Origin: Haliotis asinina
Lineage: Eukaryota > Mollusca > Gastropoda > Lepetellida > Haliotidae
Length of the DNA: 64,000 nucleotides
Direction: 5' to 3'
Assembly: GCF_037392515.1 (NCBI RefSeq)
Contig: NC_090295.1
Coordinates: 14,093,001 to 14,157,000 of the forward strand
This document shows positions 54,927-64,000 of this stretch, piece by piece. Position numbers and translations under genes: made by a program. How positions within the stretch are numbered: position 1 is the first letter of the stretch; each line of letters begins with the position of its first letter. A model generated the notes under the pieces. The model ran no database searches. It had not been told where the DNA came from and saw only the letters and a program-made list of their open reading frames with translations.

Positions 54927-55073
54927 TATACCCATGGAAACAAATAAGGGAACACATGAAAATCTAATTGTTCCGTTGTTGTGTTCCAATTTTACACTGT
55001 AGGTGAAATTCTTGGAATAAATATGAGAACACTTGTACCTTTGTGTGTTCCCTAATTTATTTTCATGAGTATA
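54927..55073. mobile_element. Short MITE, about 30-bp terminal inverted repeats
   Basis: 'TATACCCATGGAAACAAATA' then AGGGAACACA at the left pairs with the right end 'TGTGTTCCCTAATTTATTTT' then CATGAGTATA. A flanking TA fits a Tc1/mariner-type derivative of 147 bp with no coding part. Confidence 0.7.
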
Positions 55074-55490
55074 CCTGTAGTGTAATCCTGAAATGATATC
55101 TCACACCTGTGTCCACCTTTTTTCTATTTTCTCTAAATCTGCTAATCATTTTCATTGTCACTCTTTTGTAGAGATACTACCAATATGATGTTTAATTATA
55201 ACACTCATTTGCTCAACATTTTGATATATTTAAATATATTTTAAACTGGATTTTTTTAAAAATGAAAATTCTGATATAGTGACGTGAATTTGGGAGCCAA
55301 ACATCAGGAAACCAAAGGAAAATGGGCTGCCAAACTGAAATGTTGTTCAAACTTATAAGTATTATCAGCTCAGCTGACTCTCTACATCATTTGTCATCGA
55401 ATGACCTGCGATTTGCACTGAATTCTTCATCATCTTGATGCACTGTTTTCAGTGAAGTTACTTATCAGGTTCCTTGGTCAACAAGTGTAT
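55074..55490. other. Intergenic, nothing recognised
   Basis: AT-rich, no gene. Confidence 0.35.
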
Positions 55491-55491
55491 A

Positions 55492-55610
55492 CAGGGGCGG
55501 TGGGTTAGAGTAGTGGTTAAAGCATTCACTCGTCATGCTGAAGACCTGGCTTCAAATCAATGATATTGCTGGAATATTGCTGAAATACCAGCACAATACC
55601 ATACTTCCTT
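55492..55610 (+). repeat. SINE family A, internal deletion
   Basis: The head 'GGGGCGGTGGGTTAGAGTAG' and tail 'GATATTGCTGGAATATTGCT' are joined with the middle missing. Confidence 0.75.
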
Positions 55611-56030
55611 GTTCCATAATGTAGGTACAAATTAATGCTGCTGAGCTTATGTGTTCTGAAATGTGGACAAAAATCTGACTTTATTCCAGCAGGCACTATT
55701 TACATGGATGTGGCATGTACAAGCAGTAACATTGCTTTTTCTATGGAAGAACCTGAAAATACAATCCATAATGTAGAAAAATTAAAAACAGAATCTTAAT
55801 GACAGGAAATTGATTGTGGCTGTTAACAGACCTACAGTTCCGTTTGTACAAATAAAAACTAAACAGTTTTCATCAGAAGTCTGTGGCATGATGTAAATAA
55901 TTTTAAGTTGCTTGTGGAGTATGTTTCCTTACATGCCATTGGTACTGTTCTTTGATTGCTTTATTGGATATTATTGGTAAAATCTCCAGTTGGTAATCTC
56001 CAAAACAGTAAATGTCTATGTACCACATCA
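55611..56030. other. Intergenic, nothing recognised
   Basis: AT-rich, no gene. Confidence 0.35.
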
Positions 56031-56032
56031 GG

Positions 56033-56187
56033 ATCTGAGATGCAGCCTCATGGTTAAAGCGGCCACTTGTCACGCTGACGACCAGGGCTCAATCACCACA
56101 TGGGTACAATGTGAAACCCATTCCTGGTGTTTCCTCGCTGTGATTTTGCTGGAAAAGCAGCATAAAACCATACTTGCTCACTCATGA
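56033..56187 (+). repeat. SINE family A
   Basis: 'GATGCAGCCTCATGGTTAAA', 'CACATGGGTACAATGTGAAA' and 'CATAAAACCATACTTGCTCA' are present. Near full length. Confidence 0.75.
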
Positions 56188-56189
56188 AC

Positions 56190-56858
56190 TGCATCAATTA
56201 ATCAATCAATCAATCTTTTACAACATGACCTATTGAGAGGTCATTGGTTATCCAATCAAAACATTAGAATCTCAGTTCAAGTCGTTACAAGATAGTGAAC
56301 GCGGTACAACATTTGTGCGATGTACAAGATAAGTATGCAACTACTCGCATGTTGACCACATGGGTAATAAAACAGTATATGCCTTTCAGTTAACAATCAA
56401 CAAGTGGATAAAAAAAAGAGGGATGTCAGTCTTCAGTGTCAGGTTCAATCACCTGTTCCTTCAGATGTCAGGCTTACATAGCTGGAATAGTGCTGACTTT
56501 TGTGTTAAACAAAAAGATCTAATGGTAGGACCCTTTAATAATAAGATGGAAATGTTCAGTTTTTCAGGTCTTCTATGAGTTTTCTTATTTTTTTCCTGAA
56601 AAACAGTACATATGTCAGTAGGTTTGGTCTTGGACTGTTTTGGAACGTTTAGGGTTTTGCATTTGATGTTAGTGGATTCAGAAATTGCTACTGGTGAAAG
56701 ATATTTGTCTAAATTTTGGGTTGATTTTCTTATAGTGTTACACATTTACTTTATTCATAAGTGAGGAATATGACTGAGGTGTTTCGTAAGTTTGACATTA
56801 CTCTTTCATTATTTGACAGCTTCATCCTGTTTGTTTTAGTATCATGCCTTCTGGAGAT
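56190..56858. other. Intergenic, nothing recognised
   Basis: Overlapping open frames at 56360-56578 (+) and 56461-56745 (-) lack support. Confidence 0.35.
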
Positions 56859-56859
56859 T

Positions 56860-57015
56860 GCAGTGGTTGGATAGCCTAATGGTTATAGCGTGTGCTTGTC
56901 ACGCAGAAAGACCTAGGTTCGATTTCCTGGTGAAGCCCATGTGTAAAGCCAATGTGAGGTGTCCCTCACATTGCAAGAATATTGCTAACAGCTGTGTAAA
57001 ACCAAACTATCTCCA
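56860..57015 (+). repeat. SINE family A
   Basis: 'CAGTGGTTGGATAGCCTAAT', B box 'TAGGTTCGATTTCC' and 'AGAATATTGCTAACAGCTGT' are present. Confidence 0.75.
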
Positions 57016-57129
57016 GTGGTAAAATGTTTCCCAATACCCTTGCTGACCTGCTTGGATGTTATGAGAAATACAGTCTGTAGTATTGCATGCGAAGTCTTAA
57101 GTACCACATGCTTGTAAGGCAGCATCATT

Positions 57130-57270
57130 GTTATCGGCCATGGTAGATTGATGCTCATGCTAATGACTACTGGTTTTCCAGCCCCAGACTTTATGATACT
57201 GGTGTTACATGCTTTAAATATATTGCTGATGTGTGAAGCAACATTCAGTCACTCACTCACTCACTGTTAG
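57130..57270 (+). repeat. SINE family B, 3' half
   Basis: 'GGTAGATTGATGCTCATGCT' leads to a decayed body and a clear CAGTCACTCACTCACTCACTG tail. Confidence 0.7.
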
Positions 57271-59193
57271 TATCATGGAGGAAACTATGAGGATATAATG
57301 TTTCTGATTACTTGTCAAGATGAAGATAAAGCATTAGCCAGCTTTACTTGTGCATTGGTGTTTGTCTATATTTCTTGCCTTGATCCAGAAGCATATTATT
57401 TGTTGACTGTTATAAGCAAAGCAAATGCTTCAAATTCTAATCATACTGTAATTCTTATAAATAAATAAACCATTAAACAGACATGCTATTTGTGTGTTTT
57501 CTTGCTTTTGGGTAAAATGGGCTTCCAGCCTGCTGATAATTTTAAAGATTGGATGGCAAGTTGGAGTATTAAATCAACTGGTGATATCAAGAAATAGTTC
57601 ACCCATGTCATAAAACTTTGACAGTTTATGTCTTTGAAAATACTACCATTCATTGTTTTTTCTTTCATGCCCATTTAACAAATGTTGAATTATGATATTT
57701 GAACACGGTCATATGTTAAATATTTTGCAATGATTTTATTTGAAACTACTACAGTCAGTTTTCAGGACATGAGTTCTTTCAACCATGCAACAACAGTGAA
57801 AATGGACTTAATATTTCTTATTAGCCTTGTATCATTCATACTGGACTCAAAATGAAGGACTGGTAAGCATTGATAGCAGATATATATGTACAGTCACTGT
57901 TTCTGCAGACACAGGCACTATGAAAGCACTAATTATGCCATTTCACCTACACTTGTTTCTCCATTTTATTGGGGAAGGAATCAAAGAAACGAAAGATCAA
58001 ATCAAGTATTAGGAAACATTTTCGCCACACGTCCTGAAAACAAAACAGTATAAATACGGTATTACGGTGAGCCACACAAATTACTCCCCTTTGATGTGGA
58101 CACAGTACTTACCTCCCTTACCGACACAGCTTCAACTAACGATTATAGTAGTTTATTTAATATGTTCAAATACGTAACACATATATGCAGTTATTTCTTT
58201 TATTTTTTTATTTTGTGCGTTCTATTTTTAAAGCTGTCACTGTGAAATACATGTCTGACTTGCAAAAGAAATTAGAAGTAGACATAACACAGTCCGACAC
58301 GTCGCCATGTCCATGAAACTGGATACTATACCCTTGAAAACTAACGTGATAATGGTACAGTCTTCAGCTGATTAAAAGAACGATGTTCCAAACGTAAATT
58401 TTGGAGTTGTTGCTCTATATATCACAAGATAAACAATTAAAAAATGCAATAGTAGCAAATGTTTTGTTGAAAACGATCACTACGGTAAATTGAACGAATA
58501 TGTAATTTTGAAAAATAAAATGAATGCGAAAGTAAAAATTTATAGGATCACATTCATTGAAATGAATTTGAAAAAATCCAGAAACTAACACCTCTCGGGT
58601 GTATCAGAGTGGTAATTTCGTTTTCAGTTTTGAAATATGTCTTCATCTGGTTCTTTTTCTACGACCATTCAGAAGATCAAACCTTTCTCGTTTTCTGTGG
58701 ATACCCTATTCGATAATATGAATGCGGCATCTTTAATAAATCATCCATATAAACACATATATAAATATGATATTGTGATCAAAGGAAAATACTGTTCATA
58801 GACGATTTCTCTTTTTTTCAGTACATGGTCTATGCTCCTAATGAGAAAGATATTAACTGGTCATAATGAAATGTAACAACAAACCCAGGAGAGAAATCAT
58901 TTATCGCATAAGCTCATGCTCCGTGATTTAAATGAATAAGGAAAGAAAACGTGAAAAAAGTCCCATCAAAGAAACCAATAACACATTCCACTTGCTTATT
59001 AGGTGTTTCAGTCATTTTGCAGGTGACTCTTCGCACAATAATTACGTTTACGGTCGAACACGCACCTGTCTCCTATCACACGTCGCGAGGAAAATAGATT
59101 ATAACTATCCATGTCAATTTGGAGGAGAACTCAAAACGTGTGAGGTGGCAACCCAAGTCGACAAAATCCAGCGAAGTTTAAATTGCAAAGACA
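57271..59193. other. Upstream region of the GOLIM4-like gene
   Basis: No exon or transposon was recognised. A 96-codon open frame (58932-59222) overlaps the 5' UTR and start of the next gene in another frame and is not supported. No TATA box is evident near the gene start. Confidence 0.4.
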
Positions 59194-59365
59194 ATGAACA
59201 AACGAGGAGGACCACCAGTTAAGCTAATTGTAATTGTCGCATCTTTACTAGGTTGTGTTTATTTGTTATATTTATACAATTCTACCCAAGGCCGATTACG
59301 GGAAGCAGAAGCCTCTGCTGAAAGATACCGACGTTCTGATGAATCTAAGGTTGCTCAGTTGCAAG
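59194..59365 (+). CDS. GOLIM4: GOLIM4/GPP130-like Golgi membrane protein, exon 1 (gene continues)
   Basis: The exon encodes the N-terminal 57 residues of a type II cis-Golgi protein. After a short basic tail (MNKRGGPPVK) comes one membrane segment (about 10-28, LIVIVASLLGCVYLLYLY). The start of a coiled coil follows (GRLREAEASAERYRRSDESK, then VAQLQ). Human GOLIM4 has the same layout and a very similar stretch (QLRKAEAVALKYQQHQES..AQLQ, from memory), and it sorts cargo between the Golgi and endosomes. The exon ends CAAG|GTAAGC in phase 1. The related GOLM1/GOLM2 proteins are a second possibility but fit less well. The rest of the gene lies beyond the window or in later exons. Confidence 0.7.
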
Positions 59366-59977
59366 GTAAGCATGTTAGTCAGTCGTTAATGAGTTACAAT
59401 TGTCCACCACCTGCATATACACACAGGACAACAGCATAATTGTGATTGGCATGGCTCGCTCGAACTGTACACCACAGTCTTCCGAACTGTTTACTTGGTA
59501 AATGTTAATGTTATGGAAAAACAGTTGGTAAGTTCCTTGTCCAAAGGAATGTATGTGTTCATGTACTTGGTGTAGCTGTGATTCTAATTTTATTATGTCC
59601 CACATCGTTGTCATTATTGTATTAGTTTGCACACGAGTATTAGCATTCTGTAGAATGTGATCCTGCTTGATATACTGGTTGTATTTCTTTTTCTGTGTTG
59701 CTAAAAGTTTGAATTTGATCCAGAAGTGAAAATAGTAGAACAAGAGTTCGGAAGATTTGTTAAATATGATACACTAAAGACAGGGCGGTTGAGTAGCCAA
59801 GTGGTAAAAGTATTTACTCATAATACTGAATGTGATATTTGAAAGTCAGGATGTTCATGGGGTTCGAACCTTCTGAACCCCCTTTGGTTCTGTCAGTGCA
59901 GAAAATATCATCTTCAGTGTGTCAAGTTATTTTCAAGGGGGTGGGGTTGGGGTGGTGGTTTCATCCCCTTCAGCGTT

Positions 59978-60610
59978 ACTTGTCTGCAGTCAAAGTTAAC
60001 TTAGTCTCAGTGTATTTCGTTACACTCCACCACTGAGTCTAACAAAACCTAGTAGAAGGTTGCGTCAGGTAACCTTTGAGTGACCAATAACCATCCAATT
60101 AAGCGCGAGACACTTAAATAGATTCAACCAATCAGACAACGCCTACTATTTAGGGATCGGAGGGACTTACAAAATATTCAGGTCACTGACACAGATCTCT
60201 CCACAAACAAAAATCAGCACATAACACGGTTATTTGACCTGCAGTATATACGCTTTGGGGTTTCTGTTGACATGGTTACAATTAGCTAATATTTCCGCAA
60301 GATAACATCCTTGAATATTGCTGAAAACACTATTTTCAGCGACTGTTTACTCACCGTTGTCATGGTTGTACAGATGCCATGTGCATCACCCAAAAGCAAG
60401 TGTATGCTAAAAATCATACGGAATCGTTCAGGTACAAACCTTTTCGAGATAAAAAGTTCAAAAGGTATGTGCGAAGCTGTGGTAAGCTGTGTTCTGATTG
60501 GTCACCCTCAAGGGTTACGTGGCGCGACCTCCCATAAGGTTTTGTTAGATTCAGTAGTTGAGTGTAACGAAAAGTACTGAGGATAAGTTTACTTAGACTG
60601 GACTTGTCTG
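59978..60610. mobile_element. Mutator-like MITE, about 95-bp inverted ends, in GOLIM4-like intron 1
   Basis: The left end 59987 (CAGTCAAAGTTAACTTAGTC, then ATTTCGTTACACTCCACCAC) pairs over about 95 bp with the right end finishing at 60600. A 9-bp direct repeat ACTTGTCTG flanks it (59978-59986 and 60602-60610). Long inverted ends with 9-bp duplications fit Mutator-like elements. About 420 bp of non-coding interior remains. Confidence 0.75.
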
Positions 60611-62690
60611 TTGAATATATCAGTGATAGTATGACAGGTACTGTGAGGTAGACACGATGACTAAAGTTCATTTGGCTCAAAAGTGAACCGATGAATGGCA
60701 ATTCAACTTGAAAACTAACAAGCATAACATACTCAATGAAACGCTGATCATAATATAAACATCATGCCAATTCTATGACTGTGAAGATTGTGCAGAATCT
60801 TTGTCCTAATAATAAAAAAATGTATTGACAGAGTTTATTACAAGGGAGGAGTGCAGAGAAAGGCACAGCCATTTGTTAGCACGTGCACAAGTGCTGAGAA
60901 CGGTATTTAGTCACTAACCTGTGCTGTGCTGTCTCCATTTTATTTCAATGAGAAATATTCCGCGAAAACTTCACAGAGTTGGTATGATGTTCTGATTACA
61001 ATCATCATTTCATTTGATTGAGTATGTTATGTGTATTAGTTTTCAAGCTAGAATGCCATTCATCGGTCTCCTTTGAGTCGAAAGGACCATAAATACAAGG
61101 AAGTCAGATCAGGGACAATGTGTGAAATAGAGCATCTGAATGTCTTGAATATTCGCAAGTCATTTATCCAGTCTCAATAATAGCAACTTATTTGCCATGT
61201 CAAACCTTGTTTGTGTTTGATATGTGGTGTTATAAACAAAGCGTGCAAAGTTTAAGCTACCAGTGTTGTTACTTTTGTCCTAAGTGACAGAACGAGTGAA
61301 TAAGGTGTCACAATTCATGAAAACACTCCATATTCTCGCTTTAATTTCATTCTAGACAAGTCATATCACTATCCTCAACTGATACAGATGAGTTGCAACT
61401 TGTTTTGAAATTGTATATACTAAACGACAAATGAAAGAAAGCTTTCCTCATCGTCAAAATTTAGGGTGGATATGGGCGGAAGTCTGATTGTACAGACACG
61501 TTATACCTTTTATTGTTGATTCGATTCACAGTTTCTATGTTTGTCAACTCCATACCCATGTTATACCACATTGTAATTGCTGTAATATCAATCTTCACTC
61601 CTCCTACAATGTTCACCTTCTGAAATGAAATGAATCAAAGGAGTTAAGAAAAACACAAACTCCATACTCATGCTTATGGATTTCAACAAACTGATTAATA
61701 TCTCATTCCAAGCTTTCATCATGAATCGACTTGAGGTGTCAGTTACTAATCAAACTATTGGTTTCCGTCCACTGGTATATATTATGTTATGAGCTAGTTT
61801 CATGAGGTTCTGAGTCCCTAGAATCATGAGCAGAGTAATATACAGATAACACATACAAATTCTAGTGGCATAGTGTTAAGTATTTCAAGAAGCTACATAT
61901 AGACCATAGTTATATTTTTAGTATTTTTGCAAGATTAACTGATTAAAAAAAAGGAACAGAAAGTATAATATAAAATGAAGTAACCGTGACAATTTTGTTT
62001 TGGTCAAATTCTGTGTGACTGTTAACTTCATGAAAAACATCAAGAAAAGATTGTAAATCTGTCTTTTCAAAAGTTGTTGAGCATAATGGTGAGCTGAATG
62101 AATATAAATCTTCAATTTCGAAATAGAGGGATAAATTTTGGTTTCTTGTCATGTTGACACTTGTTTTTAAATTCTTAGTAGAAGAATTACCTTGAAATTT
62201 ATTAGCATAATTTCTTTACCACTTACATTAAATGAAAGGTGCAATTTTTGTTGATATGAACTGTTTGGCATTGAGGATCATTGGAGGGTAATATGTTTAA
62301 ACAATTTTGTGTTCTTGAAAACAGTTTTGCCTCAGATTCAAAGCAATAATTTGTTTGTCAGAACTGAAACTTAAGTGTTAAATGCATCCTTATGATTGCT
62401 CATCTACACATGCTGCTGCAGTCCCAATTACCTTATTCTTGTTTGTACTGTTGAGGATCAGTTGGTTACACGTGACATGTTCTTATTGTAACCGTATCCT
62501 TGACAGGGATGATCATGAATCATGTTGTTAACTATAGTCCATTTTGGTTCAAATGAGAAGGATCAATGATTAAAAGTTAATAACTCAAAATGGGATAAGT
62601 GCACAAAACATAAATTTAATGAGACACATGGTCCTGAAACCTCTGTACCCAACAGGATCTAAAATCTGATGCTTTATGATCGATCACTGA
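60611..62690. other. GOLIM4-like intron 1, nothing recognised
   Basis: AT-rich, with no exon-like frame with matching phase and no clear repeat. Confidence 0.4.
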
Positions 62691-62729
62691 AATAGTTGCA
62701 TGTCATCAAACCTCAATGGTTTGTTGCTT

Positions 62730-62800
62730 TCCATGCTCACATTTTTGATCACTGGATTATGTGGTCTAGTTCACAGCTGAAATATATCTTCATTAACATG
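62730..62800 (+). repeat. SINE family B scrap
   Basis: 'TTTGATCACTGGATTATGTG' followed by 'GTCTAGTTCACAGCTGAAAT' matches the family interior weakly. Confidence 0.35.
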
Positions 62801-62935
62801 CAGTCTGACATGAACAAGTGGTCAGTTGTGATATATTGTCTAATGACAGTGAACATTGAAGCTACATGGTTACCCACAAATGTCTAATACTTGCAATTCA
62901 TTCTGACCTTGCATACACTTCTTCACATTTATAGA

Positions 62936-63460
62936 TGCAATGGGGTAGCCAAGTGGTTGAAGTGTCCTCATCATGCCAAAGAGACAGGTTCATTTCCCCA
63001 CATGGGCACAATGTGTGAAGCCAATATCCAGTGTAGGAAAGATAGTCGATCCCAACGTCCAAGATGGGTGAATTTTGTGGAGGATGGGTTTTGAAAAAAC
63101 CATCTAGTCCGTCCTCATGTTGGGTCAGTTTGGGCAAACCAATGACATATATGTAATAATTATAACCTTTTTGAATATTGCCAAAGGATACTAGAATAAT
63201 CAAACACATGAAATTATCGCAAACAAAATCCATCAGATGTATTTGCTATAAGCACAGATTTCGAAAACGAGATTAGTAAGGAAGTGGAGGACAAGCTAGA
63301 TTTTGGCAGGACTGGTAGTAAATTTGATCATACAGCTCTGTGGACAGATTTTCTTCATCTTCTTTACACAGTCATATCTGGTGTTCCCCACAGTGATATT
63401 GCTGGAATAATGCTCAGAGTGGCATATACTAAAAATACTAGACCACCAACTCACCCATAC
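62936..63460 (+). repeat. SINE family A split by a 340-bp insertion
   Basis: The head 62936-63034 ('TGGGGTAGCCAAGTGGTTGA', 'CACATGGGCACAATGTGTGA') stops at ATATCCAGTGT. The SINE resumes at 63374 with ATATCTGGTGT and continues to 'GATATTGCTGGAATAATGCT' and ACTCACCC. The near-repeated 11-mer may be a target-site duplication. No inverted ends are seen on the insert. Confidence 0.6.
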
Positions 63461-63558
63461 CTCACACTTACACATCTTTGAATAAGAATAAAGTTTTGGT
63501 CAGCCTTAGTGCATGCAAAATCAGGTCATTTTGAATGTGTGTCGTTATTTTTTGCCAG

Positions 63559-63620
63559 AGCTACAGCAAAACAGATTCCAATCAGACTTTTTGTCCCTTA
63601 ACTCTTCAGGCGTACACCAG
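63559..63620 (+). CDS. Tentative exon 2 of the GOLIM4-like gene
   Basis: After acceptor TTTTTTGCCAG the frame required by exon 1 (phase 1) reads ELQQNRFQSDFLSLNS and so on to a CACCAG|GTGCCA donor, 62 nt in all. The sequence could extend the coiled coil, but it is short and not clearly heptad-patterned. It is offered as a candidate only. Confidence 0.25.
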
Positions 63621-64000
63621 GTGCCATGATAGGATCAGGGAAATTTAGGAAATTCTTCTAAATTCAGATATACATGTATAGGCAAAAACATATTTTTGTT
63701 GATTATAAGATCACAAGAGGAAATGTAATTGTGCTAATTTGGAAATCTGGTAATGGAGGTAAGTGAAATTAAGGCTTACTCTTCATTAGTATCATATTGT
63801 CTTTCTCAGAATCCATCATGATTTTAAGTGTTTAGTTGACAGCTAATTTTATGGTTAAACTGCTAAATTGGATCCTTGAATACTGTTTTGCAGCACTTTC
63901 GGGTTGGCATCTCTGGGATATCATTAATAATACTCTCATGAAAGATGATCTTGAAATATCTATTGCTTTTATAAAGTAAGACAAGTTTGAAGTTGTTAGC

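Noticed and set aside
2640-57010. tRNA genes suggested by B-box sequences such as GGTTCGATTCC
   Set aside because: Each lies in a SINE family A copy with a conserved non-tRNA body and (ACTC)n tail, and no cloverleaf is complete.
58932-59222. 96-codon frame just upstream of the GOLIM4-like start
   Set aside because: It overlaps the true start in another frame and shows no recognisable protein pattern.

Overview
This looks like nuclear genome sequence from a marine gastropod mollusc, most likely an abalone-like vetigastropod. That is inference. It rests on AT-rich DNA, spliced genes with GT/AG introns, many tRNA-derived SINE copies ending in (ACTC)n tails, and a secreted AA15 lytic polysaccharide monooxygenase with a C-terminal cysteine-rich module. 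No bacterial-type operon, real tRNA or rRNA gene, or CRISPR array is seen.

Layout. 1-8,375: intergenic and repeat-rich. It holds a low-copy tandem repeat, an old Kolobok end, SINEs, a hairpin-bearing MITE and a LINE remnant. 8,381-10,900 (+): a complete four-exon AA15 LPMO gene with TATA box and poly(A) signals. 14,326-15,100 (-): the 3' end of an unrecognised candidate gene. 18,282-23,380 (+): the most unusual gene. An integrase-derived domain is spliced in phase to a long second exon carrying four paired/Tc1-like helix-turn-helix repeats and ending in a SUMO-interacting motif. A truncated fifth repeat lies in frame just past the stop. 23,381-34,630: long 3' flank and intergenic DNA with MITE, SINE, Kolobok/THAP, foldback and LINE remnants. 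34,637-46,205 (+): a two-exon C2H2 zinc-finger gene of ZNF653/ZNF692 type. Its promoter has NRF1, ETS and YY1-like sites, and its 7.6-kb intron holds a 174-bp satellite and a 271-bp (ATGT)n tract. 46,206-59,193: gene-poor, with SINEs, mariner and LINE remnants and minisatellites. 59,194-64,000 (+): first exon, and perhaps the second, of a GOLIM4 (GPP130)-like Golgi protein, with a Mutator-like MITE in intron 1.

The genes do not form a pathway. The LPMO is a secreted enzyme for chitin or cellulose. The two central genes are probably nuclear DNA-binding proteins, and the last is a Golgi membrane protein. All splice models are read from sequence signals and reading phase only. No transcript evidence was available.
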